Source: Atopobiaceae bacterium (GTDB lineage Bacteria; Actinomycetota; Coriobacteriia; Coriobacteriales; Atopobiaceae). From it: 5,180 bases of DNA. Position 1 is the stretch's first letter, and each line of letters begins with the position of its first letter. Made by a program: the position numbers and the translations under genes. The notes below the pieces were generated by a model. It did not search any database. It was not told the DNA's origin and worked only from the letters and a program-made list of their open reading frames with translations. The stretch spans positions 1 to 5,180 of the forward strand of contig JAFWLX010000077.1 of NCBI GenBank assembly GCA_017510875.1, written 5' to 3'. Positions 1 to 5,135 of the stretch are shown here, in pieces.

Positions 1-83
1 CCGCAAGCTCTAGCGGCTCGGGCGGCGGCGCCTCCGGTGGAGGCGGTGGAGGCGGTGGAGGTGGCGGTGGCGGCGCCTACTAA
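1..83 (+). CDS. 3' end of an unidentified gene with a polyglycine C-terminal tail (partial)
   Basis: The gene enters from the left edge; its reading frame starts at base 3 and ends at TAA 81-83. The 26 visible residues are Ser/Gly/Ala rich, then 13 consecutive glycines, then Ala-Tyr at the C-terminus. The glycines are encoded by mixed GGT/GGA/GGC codons, with a 9-bp unit (GGCGGTGGA) tandemly repeated. A strong plus-strand terminator begins 25 bp after the stop, which supports this being a real gene end. Such Gly-rich tails occur at the ends of membrane-anchored or surface proteins, for example TPM-domain (YgcG-like) or DUF2207 proteins, but nothing of the folded part is visible, so no function is assigned. 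Direction and frame are fairly secure; identity is unknown. Confidence 0.6.
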   Translation, partial: ASSSGSGGGASGGGGGGGGGGGGGAY

Positions 84-107
84 CGCAGCCAAGCACACGA
101 GTGCCAA

Positions 108-144
108 GGGCGGGCGGAATCACATGGGTTCCGCCCGCCCTTTT
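108..144 (+). terminator. Rho-independent terminator of the plus-strand gene ending at 83
   Basis: A perfect 12-bp GC-rich stem pairs 108-119 (GGGCGGGCGGAA) with 129-140 around a 9-nt loop, followed by TTTT at 141-144. The T-run is short but the stem is very stable. On the minus strand the bases after the stem are not T-rich, so it probably serves only the plus-strand gene. Confidence 0.85.
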
Positions 145-202
145 CGACGAGGGATGGCTCCACCGCCACCTGCCACGGGGACGGAGGCGTTGGCATGCTC
201 GC

Positions 203-234
203 CCGTGGAAAAGGGACCGTCCCCCAGTCCACGG
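203..234. repeat. Short palindromic repeat, single-arm copy of the element at 5017-5131
   Basis: The outer arms CCGTGGA (203-209) and TCCACGG (228-234) are perfect inverted repeats, with an inner GGGAC/GTCCC palindrome. Bases 204-233 align with 5097-5127, the right arm of the large element near the right edge, with one deleted A and two substitutions. It lies 23 bp beyond the stop of the GH13 gene, between two convergent genes, a usual site for REP-like repeats. It may fold in the 3' end of the GH13 transcript, but no good T-run follows a stable stem, so terminator function is only possible. Confidence 0.6.
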
Positions 235-256
235 ACACCAAAGCCCAAAAGCAGCC

Positions 257-1588
257 CTAGCGCTCGCACTTCCAGAAGTGAGCCGAGTAGGGCGCGACCT
301 CGCTGCCGCCGCCAAAGTCGTGGTCGTCGCCGGTAATGAGGTCGATAGCGCGGCCACAGCCGGCGTCAAAGTGGAAGACGTAGGGCTCGTCCGACGAATT
401 GATGGCCACGATCACGCGCTCGTTATCGCTCTTGCGTTCAAAGAGCAGCTGCTTGGGGCTCACCATGATCTCGCGATAACTGCCCCAGCACAGCGCCTCG
501 CTCTCGCGCTTGGCATGGGCAAGGGCGCTAATGTAGTTGGTCAGCCTGTTCCACTCGGGAGCGTCAAGCGCGGGGCGAAGCTCGTGATCGCCGTAGTGCT
601 GCTCGCCCTCGATGCCCCACTCGCTGCCATAGTAGATGCAGGGCACTCCGCACATGCCAAAGAGGATGCCGTACAGCGGCGTAAGGTGACGCCTGTTGTC
701 AACCTTGGTGGCAATGCGCGGCACGTCGTGATTGTCGGCAAAGTTGAGCAGGTGGCAGTCGGTGTAGAGGTCCCAAGGGTCGCTGCCGCTCTGACGCTTG
801 AGGGCGTAGGCCACCTCGTGCATGTTGTCGGAGTTCATGGACGACCACAGGCCCTTGTATACCTCGTAGTTGGTGACTGTGTCGCAGGCCTCCTCGCCCA
901 TCCACCTGTTGTAGTCACCAAACATGGTCTCGCCCAGAAGCAGGAACTTCTGCCCGCGTTTCTCAGAAAGATGGTTGGCAAGCTCGCGCAGATAGACCAA
1001 GAAGCCCGGGTCAAGGCAATAGGCAACGTCCAGGCGCAGGCCATCGATGTCAAACTCGCTCTCCCAAGTCTTTATGACGTCGGCGCAGTAGGAGTTGAGG
1101 TCAAAGTTGTTGTGGTTGAGCTTCACCAAGTAGGGCACGCCCGCCCAGGTCTCGTACGAGAAGCCGTCGCCGTACTCGTTGTTGCCGCTCCAGTTGATGT
1201 TGAACCAACCCGAGCACTCGGACCCTCCCCTGCTCTCAAGCACGTCTTGGAAGGCGGGGAACTTACGGCCCACATGGTTGAAGACGCCATCGAGCAGCAC
1301 CCTAATGCCCGCCTCGTGGAAGGCGTCAACCACGCGACGCAGGTCATCGTTGGTGCCCAGGCGGCAGTCAACGGTAAGGTAATCGGTGGTGTCGTAGCCA
1401 TGCGAGATGCTCTGGAACACCGGGTTGAGAATGACGCAGGTGGCGCCAAGCTTCTTGATGTGATCGATCCAACCATCATCGATGAGCTTAAGAATGCGGT
1501 GCTCAAGCACGCCATCGTTCTCGTAGGGGGCGCCGCACAGGCCAAGCGGGTAGATCTGATAGAACACGGAATTCTCGAACCAGGACAT
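257..1588 (-). CDS. GH13 alpha-amylase family glycoside hydrolase, cytoplasmic
   Basis: The 443-residue product hydrolyses, or possibly transfers, alpha-glucosidic bonds in malto-oligosaccharides. All GH13 signatures are present: HGYDTTDY at 63-70; region I DGVFNH at 100-105; region II GLRLD at 183-187, with Asp187 as nucleophile; region III LLGE at 217-220, with Glu220 as acid/base; region IV NFADNHD at 282-288, with Asp288 as the third acid. It begins directly with the catalytic barrel (FYQIYP at 9-14), ends in a short beta domain, and has no signal peptide, starch-binding module or N-terminal domain of the neopullulanase type. It should therefore act in the cytoplasm on imported maltodextrins. 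The chosen start has AGGAGG four bases upstream; an upstream in-frame extension of 39 residues lacks family similarity. It is transcribed alone. Exact specificity (maltodextrin glucosidase, cyclomaltodextrinase-like or alpha-amylase) cannot be decided from sequence alone. The 13 cysteines also fit a cytoplasmic protein. Confidence 0.93.
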   Translation of the reverse strand: MSWFENSVFYQIYPLGLCGAPYENDGVLEHRILKLIDDGWIDHIKKLGATCVILNPVFQSISHGYDTTDYLTVDCRLGTNDDLRRVVDAFHEAGIRVLLDGVFNHVGRKFPAFQDVLESRGGSECSGWFNINWSGNNEYGDGFSYETWAGVPYLVKLNHNNFDLNSYCADVIKTWESEFDIDGLRLDVAYCLDPGFLVYLRELANHLSEKRGQKFLLLGETMFGDYNRWMGEEACDTVTNYEVYKGLWSSMNSDNMHEVAYALKRQSGSDPWDLYTDCHLLNFADNHDVPRIATKVDNRRHLTPLYGILFGMCGVPCIYYGSEWGIEGEQHYGDHELRPALDAPEWNRLTNYISALAHAKRESEALCWGSYREIMVSPKQLLFERKSDNERVIVAINSSDEPYVFHFDAGCGRAIDLITGDDHDFGGGSEVAPYSAHFWKCER

Positions 1589-1592
1589 AGGT

Positions 1593-1626
1593 CCTCCTCG
1601 TTTCCGGAGGTTTGCAAGTTGTACCA
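1593..1626 (-). promoter_or_regulatory. GH13 leader: Shine-Dalgarno, possible masking stem and possible extended -10
   Basis: AGGAGG on the minus strand (1593-1598) lies four bases before the ATG and fixes the start. Just upstream, minus-strand CCTCC (1606-1610) can pair with GGAGG of the ribosome binding site across an 8-nt loop. Further upstream TGGTACAAC (1618-1626) resembles an extended -10 element, which would give a leader of about 20-25 nt. I see no convincing -35 hexamer. The ribosome site is secure; the promoter and masking stem are tentative. Confidence 0.45.
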
Positions 1627-1660
1627 AGGATAGCGTAAAGTGCCGCGCGCGCATCTGGGA

Positions 1661-1740
1661 AGCGCGGATTGGGGGGGTGAACACCCGTGTCCACAGGCAG
1701 ACCAACAGAGCGTAAACGAAAAACCCGTCCCCGTGTTCAC
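1661..1740. repeat. Degenerate repeat segment related to the 5017-5131 element
   Basis: Bases 1661-1675 (AGCGCGGATTGGGGG) are identical to 5019-5033, the outer part of the left arm of the large palindromic element. After that the two diverge, although both reach a similar CCAC end. GTGAACAC (1677-1684) recurs inverted as GTGTTCAC (1733-1740), bracketing about 48 bp. This looks like a decayed or different subtype of the same repeat class, lying upstream of the GH13 promoter. The 15-base identity is directly visible; the relationship is inferred. Confidence 0.4.
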
Positions 1741-1785
1741 GTGCACAGCAAGCTGGAGCCCCTTCTTTGCAGGGTGATACTTTGG

Positions 1786-1862
1786 CGGGGTTCCTAGAAT
1801 CGACCTGAACTTATCGGAATCGTTGGATTCTTCTCCCGCTCAGGTCGATTCTAGGAACCCCG
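1786..1862. repeat. 77-bp element with 23-bp perfect inverted arms
   Basis: The arm at 1786-1808 (starts CGGGGTTCCTAGAATCGACC) is exactly complementary to 1840-1862. The 31-nt loop itself contains a small hairpin, GAATC/GATTC (1817-1821 with 1826-1830). No T-run follows on either strand, so it is not a standard terminator. It shares no sequence with the 5017-5131 repeat. It may be a mobile palindromic repeat or MITE-like unit, or a structured RNA element. Confidence 0.7.
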
Positions 1863-1863
1863 G

Positions 1864-1903
1864 TCCCATACTCGCATGGGATGAGGGCAGGGACAGCCCT
1901 CAT
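1864..1903. other. Two adjacent small hairpins
   Basis: TCCCAT (1864-1869) pairs with ATGGGA (1876-1881), and ATGAGGGC (1881-1888) pairs with GCCCTCAT (1896-1903). The two stems share base 1881, so they would compete at one pair or stack. They sit between the PTS terminator and the 77-bp inverted repeat. Neither has a T-run. Function is unknown. Confidence 0.4.
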
Positions 1904-1931
1904 GTTGCCCCATTACACCTATCCCTTCGCT

Positions 1932-1969
1932 AAAAAAAGGGGCCCGGGACGACCGTAGTCGTCCCGGGC
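1932..1969 (-). terminator. Rho-independent terminator of the PTS operon
   Basis: In the minus-strand transcript a perfect 12-bp stem, GCCCGGGACGAC with GTCGTCCCGGGC (1942-1969), closes on the loop UACG. The C(UACG)G arrangement is an extra-stable UNCG tetraloop. Three C residues and seven T residues (1932-1938) follow. It lies 33 bp after the PTS stop codon and should end the regulator-permease operon. Confidence 0.93.
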
Positions 1970-2002
1970 AAAGGGAGGGAGGGACCGCATCAAAGAGTTG
2001 GG

Positions 2003-3964
2003 CTACTCCTCGACGGGCTTCTTCCAGAAGGACAGAATCAGTGCGCCAACCACAGAACCCACGAGGATGGCAACGATCCACATGAAGGGGTTGCCGATGA
2101 CGGGCAGCACCCAAGCGCCACCGTGAGGAGCGGGGCTGTAGCAACCAAAGGCGGCGGACATGGCACCAGCAATGGCAGAGCCAATTACGCAGGTGGGAAT
2201 CACATGGCCGGGGTCAGCGGCTGCAAAGGGGATGGCACCCTCGGAGATGAAGGACAGACCCATGATGTAGTTGACAAGGCCGGCATCGCGATCCTGCTTG
2301 GTCCACTTGTTCTTGAAGAAGGTGGTGGAAAGCGCGATTACCAGAGGAGGAACCATGCCGCCAGCCATGCAGGCAGCCATGACAACCTGGCCGGGGCCAC
2401 CAAGGGCGGCGTCAGCAAGCAGGCCGGTGGAGAAGACGTAGGAGGCCTTGTTGAAGGGGCCACCGAAGTCGATGGACATCATGCCGCCGACGATGGCGCC
2501 GAGCAGAACGATGTTTGCGCCGGTCATGGAGCCAAGGAAGCCGTTGATGGCGGAGTTGATGGCACCAAAGATCGGGTTGAGGACGTACATGACAATACCG
2601 GTGGCAAGAATGCCCAGCACAGGATAGAGCAGGATGGGCTTAATGCCTTCAAGTGACTCGGGCAGAGCCTCGCAGAGCTTCTTGATGATGTTGGTCAGGT
2701 AACCTGCGATAAAGCCAGCGGCCAGAGCGGCAAGGAAGCCACCGGATACGCACTCCACGTCAAAGTTGGGAGCAGAGGCAAGGAAGGCCAAGCTGATGCC
2801 GCTCTTGGCCATAAGGCCGCCTACCACACCAGGGGCAAGGCCCGGACGGTCGGCGATGGACATGGCAATGTAGCCGGCCAGGATGGGCAGCATCATGCCA
2901 AAGGCTTCCTCGCCCACCTTCTTGAAGAGGGCGGCGATGAAGGTGCCGGAACCGTAGACGCCGGTACCAGCGTTGCCCATGTCAAAGAGGAACGCAAGGG
3001 CGGTCAGGATGCCGCCACCAATGACGAACGGCAGCATGTGGCTGACGCCGTTCATGAGGTGCTTGTAGATCTGGGAGCCCAGGGACTCAGTCTCGGCAGC
3101 AGCGCCGGCCTCTACCACGGTGCCCTCCTGCACGGGAGCCTCATGGTTGAGAATGATGTTGATCAGGCGCTCGGGATCGTTGATGCCCGCAGAGACGTTG
3201 GTGGAGTACACCTGCTTGCCCGCAAAGCGTGCGCGGTCAACGTTCTTGTCGGCGGCAATGATGATGCCCTCGCAGTGTGCAATCTCCTCGGCGGTGAGGA
3301 CGTTCTTGGCGCCCGCGGAACCCTGGGTCTCGGCCTTGAGCGTGAAGCCCATCTCGGCGGCCTTCTTCTCGAGGTTCTCGGCGGCCATGTAGGTGTGAGC
3401 GATGCCGGTGGGGCAGGCGGTGATGGCCAGGATCTTGGGCCAGCCGTCATCGCTTGCGGCGCGGGCGGCTGCCTGCGCTGCGGCCTTCTGCGACTGCTCG
3501 GCGTCGCGGGCGGCCTCGGCGTCGTCAATGATCTTCAAGAACTCGGAAGCGTTCTTGGCGCCACGCAGAGCGTTGGCAAAGTCGGCGTGCATGAGCAGCG
3601 CAGAGAGCTTGGCCAGCATCTCAAGATGCGTGTTGGCCTCGCCCTCGGGAGCGGCGATCATGAACATGAGGTCGGCCGGCTGACCATCGGGGGCATTCCA
3701 GTCAACGCCACCCGGCACGGTCATGGCAGCAAGGCCGGGCTGCTTGACGGCAGCAACCTTGGCATGCGGGATGGCAATGCCGTCACCCACGGCAGTTGAG
3801 AACTCCTTCTCGCGTGCAAGAATGCCCTTCTTGTAGCCCGCCGGATCGTTGATGTTGCCGCTTGCGTCTTGCAGGGCAACAAGCTGATCGATGGCATCCA
3901 TCTGGCTGGTGGCGGACGCGCCAACCTTGATGCCCTCCGGCTTGAGCAGGTCTGTAATCTTCAT
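2003..3964 (-). CDS. fruA: PTS fructose-type permease, fused EIIABC
   Basis: This 653-residue membrane protein imports a sugar, probably fructose, while phosphorylating it with phosphate passed from PEP through EI and HPr. Domains in order: IIA at about 1-147, with the phospho-accepting His67 in GIAIPHAK; an Ala-rich flexible linker at about 148-173; IIB at about 175-272, with the phospho-Cys184 in ITACPTGIAHT; and IIC at about 300-650, with several membrane helices starting near MLPFVIGGG (310-318). The IIC signature SEGAIPFAAADP (574-585) carries Glu575, and PHGG (613-616) is present. All active residues are intact and the length is normal for a IIABC fusion. The ATG is preceded by GGGGAG six bases upstream. 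It lies 91 bp downstream of a DeoR-type regulator and ends in a strong terminator. Fructose-1-phosphate is the expected product of this family, but related permeases take other sugars (mannose-type, mannosylglycerate). The usual partner gene fruK is absent from this operon. Confidence 0.93.
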   Translation of the reverse strand: MKITDLLKPEGIKVGASATSQMDAIDQLVALQDASGNINDPAGYKKGILAREKEFSTAVGDGIAIPHAKVAAVKQPGLAAMTVPGGVDWNAPDGQPADLMFMIAAPEGEANTHLEMLAKLSALLMHADFANALRGAKNASEFLKIIDDAEAARDAEQSQKAAAQAAARAASDDGWPKILAITACPTGIAHTYMAAENLEKKAAEMGFTLKAETQGSAGAKNVLTAEEIAHCEGIIIAADKNVDRARFAGKQVYSTNVSAGINDPERLINIILNHEAPVQEGTVVEAGAAAETESLGSQIYKHLMNGVSHMLPFVIGGGILTALAFLFDMGNAGTGVYGSGTFIAALFKKVGEEAFGMMLPILAGYIAMSIADRPGLAPGVVGGLMAKSGISLAFLASAPNFDVECVSGGFLAALAAGFIAGYLTNIIKKLCEALPESLEGIKPILLYPVLGILATGIVMYVLNPIFGAINSAINGFLGSMTGANIVLLGAIVGGMMSIDFGGPFNKASYVFSTGLLADAALGGPGQVVMAACMAGGMVPPLVIALSTTFFKNKWTKQDRDAGLVNYIMGLSFISEGAIPFAAADPGHVIPTCVIGSAIAGAMSAAFGCYSPAPHGGAWVLPVIGNPFMWIVAILVGSVVGALILSFWKKPVEE

Positions 3965-3970
3965 CTACTG

Positions 3971-3998
3971 CTCCCCTTTCCTTTCCTTTCCTTCCCCG
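3971..3998 (-). promoter_or_regulatory. Polypurine leader and ribosome binding site of the PTS gene
   Basis: On the minus strand this segment is an almost pure purine tract with repeated GGAAA pentamers, ending in GGGGAG (3971-3976) six bases before the ATG. The final GGGGAG is the best Shine-Dalgarno; the upstream AAGGAAAGG copies could act as standby ribosome sites. The tandem pentamers make this a possible site of slippage that would change leader length. Confidence 0.6.
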
Positions 3999-4024
3999 CT
4001 TCTTGTAAAGACGTGCTATGGTCT

Positions 4025-4058
4025 CCTGGCAGATCTGTCAGGTGGTACCCATCTGTCA
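4025..4058 (-). promoter_or_regulatory. Operator-like repeats between the regulator and the PTS gene
   Basis: Bases 4025-4042 form an 18-bp palindrome centred on CAGATCTG with one mismatched pair. In addition the octamer TGACAGAT (minus strand) occurs twice, at 4033-4040 and 4051-4058, exactly 18 bp apart; the second copy includes the TGA stop of the regulator gene. A weak CTGACA hexamer within this repeat could serve as a -35, but no good -10 follows. Binding by the neighbouring DeoR protein, or RNA-level control, is possible but unproven. Confidence 0.4.
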
Positions 4059-4820
4059 CAGAGGTAAATCGCCCATTACCTCTATGACATTACCAGTGTC
4101 GTACAGTTGTTGGTCGTAAATGCGGTCAGTGACAACAATTGTGTCATTAAATTCGGCAAACGTGATAAGCGAGATGCTCTTGAACTTGCTTGAGTCGCAC
4201 AGAATGTAGGGATGCTTGGTGTGAGCGATGCCCACGCGCTTGACGGATGCCTCCTCAAACTCGGGCGTCGTGAAGCCCGTATCGGGCGAAGCGCCATTGG
4301 TGCCCCAGAAGCCCACGGTAAAGTGATAGCGACGGAGAATGTCGGCAGTCTCTGCGCCTACCATGACCTCGGTGAGGGGCTTTGCCTCTCCACCCGTAAG
4401 CAGCGTACGGCAGCCCTTGGCCAGAAGCTTCTGCGCGTGAGGCAGCGAGTTGGTGAGGTAGGTTGCGTTTGTCTCGGTAAGAGCGTCCACCAGGCACTCG
4501 GTGGTGGTTCCACCGTCGATGAACACAAAGTCACCCGGCTGGATGAGCGTAGCCGCATACGCACCGATGGCACGCTTCTCCTCTACATGCAGCCCCTTGC
4601 GGCCGCTCATTGACTGGTCAACCATCACGTACTCGGATGACGAGACGCGCGTGGCGCCACCGTGCACCTTGCGCAGGCGACCCATGGCATCAAGGCGCCC
4701 AAGATCGCGGCGAATCGTAGACTCGGAGGCATCAAGCGCCTCCATCAGCTGGGCTACGGTCATAACACCCCGGCTGTTGACCAAGTTGGTGATCCGAGAC
4801 CATCGCTCCTCAGCTATCAC
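4056..4820 (-). CDS. DeoR-family transcriptional regulator of the PTS operon (FruR-like)
   Basis: This 254-residue cytoplasmic repressor has an N-terminal DeoR-type winged helix-turn-helix (about 3-57), with the recognition segment STIRRDL and the family signature KVHGGAT at 51-57. A sugar-phosphate sensor domain (about 72-235) follows, with EEKRAIG (80-86), IDGGTTT (101-107), TNS (123-125), GTNGA (173-177) and DSSKF (209-213). Effectors in this family are phosphosugars; fructose-1-phosphate is the natural guess given the adjacent fructose-type permease. I place the start at the GTG at 4820. It gives the family-typical opening MIAEERW and is preceded by AAGGGG eight bases upstream. An in-frame GTG at 4829 would add three residues but has that same purine run touching it with no spacing. 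It is the first gene of the operon and is probably autoregulated through the AGTCA motifs in its promoter. The name fruR is plausible but not certain. Confidence 0.92.
   Translation of the reverse strand: MIAEERWSRITNLVNSRGVMTVAQLMEALDASESTIRRDLGRLDAMGRLRKVHGGATRVSSSEYVMVDQSMSGRKGLHVEEKRAIGAYAATLIQPGDFVFIDGGTTTECLVDALTETNATYLTNSLPHAQKLLAKGCRTLLTGGEAKPLTEVMVGAETADILRRYHFTVGFWGTNGASPDTGFTTPEFEEASVKRVGIAHTKHPYILCDSSKFKSISLITFAEFNDTIVVTDRIYDQQLYDTGNVIEVMGDLPL
4060..4083 (-). other. Hairpin over the last codons of the regulator gene
   Basis: AGAGGTAA (4060-4067) and TTACCTCT (4076-4083) are a perfect 8-bp inverted repeat with an 8-nt loop. They cover the codons just before the regulator's stop. 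In the mRNA this stem would sit at the regulator/permease junction and could influence processing or differential stability of the two halves. No T-run follows, so it is not a terminator. Confidence 0.4.
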
Positions 4821-4841
4821 GTGTTTCACCCCTTACCGATA

Positions 4842-4870
4842 ATGACTGGTTTTGCTTTGTTTTGACTCAC
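4842..4870 (-). promoter_or_regulatory. Candidate repressor sites overlapping the operon start
   Basis: On the minus strand GTGAGTCAAAAC (4859-4870) overlaps the -10 and expected transcription start, and CCAGTCATT (4841-4849) follows in the leader. Their AGTCA cores (4863-4867 and 4843-4847) are 20 bp apart, about two helical turns. The position fits repression by blocking RNA polymerase. The motif recurs upstream at 4956-4994. Confidence 0.45.
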
Positions 4871-4897
4871 TATAGCAGCTGCATGCGCTAAATGCAA
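4869..4897 (-). promoter_or_regulatory. Sigma-70-type promoter of the regulator-PTS operon
   Basis: On the minus strand TTGCAT (4892-4897) and TATAGT (4869-4874) are separated by exactly 17 bp. Transcription should start near 4861-4863, giving a leader of about 40 nt before the GTG at 4820. The surrounding region is distinctly more AT-rich than the coding DNA. No better promoter pair is visible upstream of the operon. Confidence 0.75.
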
Positions 4898-4926
4898 CCA
4901 GAATCCGTCATTAATTTGAGAATTTC

Positions 4927-4942
4927 TGCCAAATTTTTGGCA
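4927..4942. promoter_or_regulatory. Perfect palindrome upstream of the operon promoter
   Basis: TGCCAAA (4927-4933) and TTTGGCA (4936-4942) are perfect inverted arms separated by TT. The centre lies about 40 bp upstream of the -35 hexamer (roughly position -73), where an activator or an upstream repressor dimer could bind. It does not fit the classical cre (CcpA) consensus. Which protein reads it is unknown. Confidence 0.45.
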
Positions 4943-4953
4943 ATTACAATCAT

Positions 4954-5001
4954 CGTCAGTCAAACATCAGTCAGCACCTGTCATTGGTGACTGATTTTGA
5001 C
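4954..5001. promoter_or_regulatory. Cluster of TCAGTCA motifs, possible upstream operator
   Basis: TCAGTCA occurs at 4956-4962 and 4967-4973 in direct orientation, 11 bp apart (one helical turn), and inverted as TGACTGA at 4988-4994. Flanking bases extend this into an imperfect inverted repeat: GTCAAA-ATCAGTCA-ACC on the left mirrors GGTGACTGATTTTGAC on the right. The same AGTCA core occurs over the promoter start region, so a single regulator, most simply the adjacent DeoR protein, may bind both places. Confidence 0.45.
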
Positions 5002-5016
5002 GGTACAGGGAGAGAA

Positions 5017-5131
5017 GGAGCGCGGATTGGGGGACCGTCCCTTTTTCCACGTTGGCGCACGAAAAGTGCTGTTCAACAGCAGCATCTTCCCGCCAACGTG
5101 GAAAAAGGGACGGTCCCCCAATCCACGCTCC
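5017..5131. repeat. 115-bp palindromic element with 41-bp arms
   Basis: Arms 5017-5057 and 5091-5131 are complementary over 41 bp with one mismatch (C5023 against A5125), which becomes a G-U pair in minus-strand RNA. Each arm includes GGGGGACCGTCCC and a TTTTTCCAC segment. The 33-nt centre contains GCAC/GTGC and GCTGTT-C-AACAGC mini-hairpins. A shorter copy of one arm occurs at 203-234 and a partial match at 1661-1675. The element begins five bases after the stop of the gene at the right edge, so it would form a long hairpin in that transcript's 3' end; no clear T-run follows. It resembles REP/BIME-like elements of the kind mobilised by IS200-like RAYT transposases. No transposase lies in the window. 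Confidence 0.8.
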
Positions 5132-5135
5132 CTTG

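Larger units (their letters stand above)
1589..2002. other. Non-coding stretch between the PTS gene and the GH13 gene
   Basis: These 414 bp hold no credible gene. Reading from the right: the intrinsic terminator of the PTS operon (1932-1969), two small hairpins (1864-1903), a 77-bp inverted repeat (1786-1862), a degenerate repeat segment (1661-1740), and the GH13 promoter/leader (about 1589-1630). The open frames crossing it are low-complexity shadows without start signals. An alternating CG tract (CGCGCGCGC, about 1644-1652) lies near the GH13 promoter. Confidence 0.75.

Noticed and set aside
101..1633. A 510-codon open frame on the plus strand
   Set aside because: It lies opposite the GH13 gene, whose catalytic motifs are unmistakable. 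The antisense product is a repetitive Ala/Val/His-rich sequence with no recognisable domain, as expected from GC-biased third positions read backwards. It also runs through the plus-strand terminator.
1851..2144. A 97-codon minus-strand frame reaching from the PTS gene into the non-coding gap
   Set aside because: It overlaps the end of the PTS gene out of frame and runs through the operon terminator and a hairpin region; its composition is Arg/Pro/Ser shadow-like.
3038..3799. A 253-codon open frame on the plus strand
   Set aside because: It is antisense to the IIA and IIB domains of the PTS protein, low in complexity (Gly/Leu/Val rich), without a ribosome site or family features.
4864..4875. 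GACTCACTATAG, identical to 12 bases of the phage T7 promoter
   Set aside because: It lacks the upstream TAATAC and the GGG start. It is the reverse complement of the host -10 hexamer plus an AGTCA site, and no phage gene or T7-type polymerase is nearby. It is a coincidence.
4927..4942. Palindrome considered as a catabolite-responsive cre site
   Set aside because: It lacks the central CG and the TGNNANCG pattern of the cre consensus, so it is reported only as an unassigned palindrome.
5017..5131. The repeat considered as a CRISPR array or IS end
   Set aside because: There are only two inverted arms, no regularly spaced direct repeats with spacers, and no transposase frame inside or next to it.
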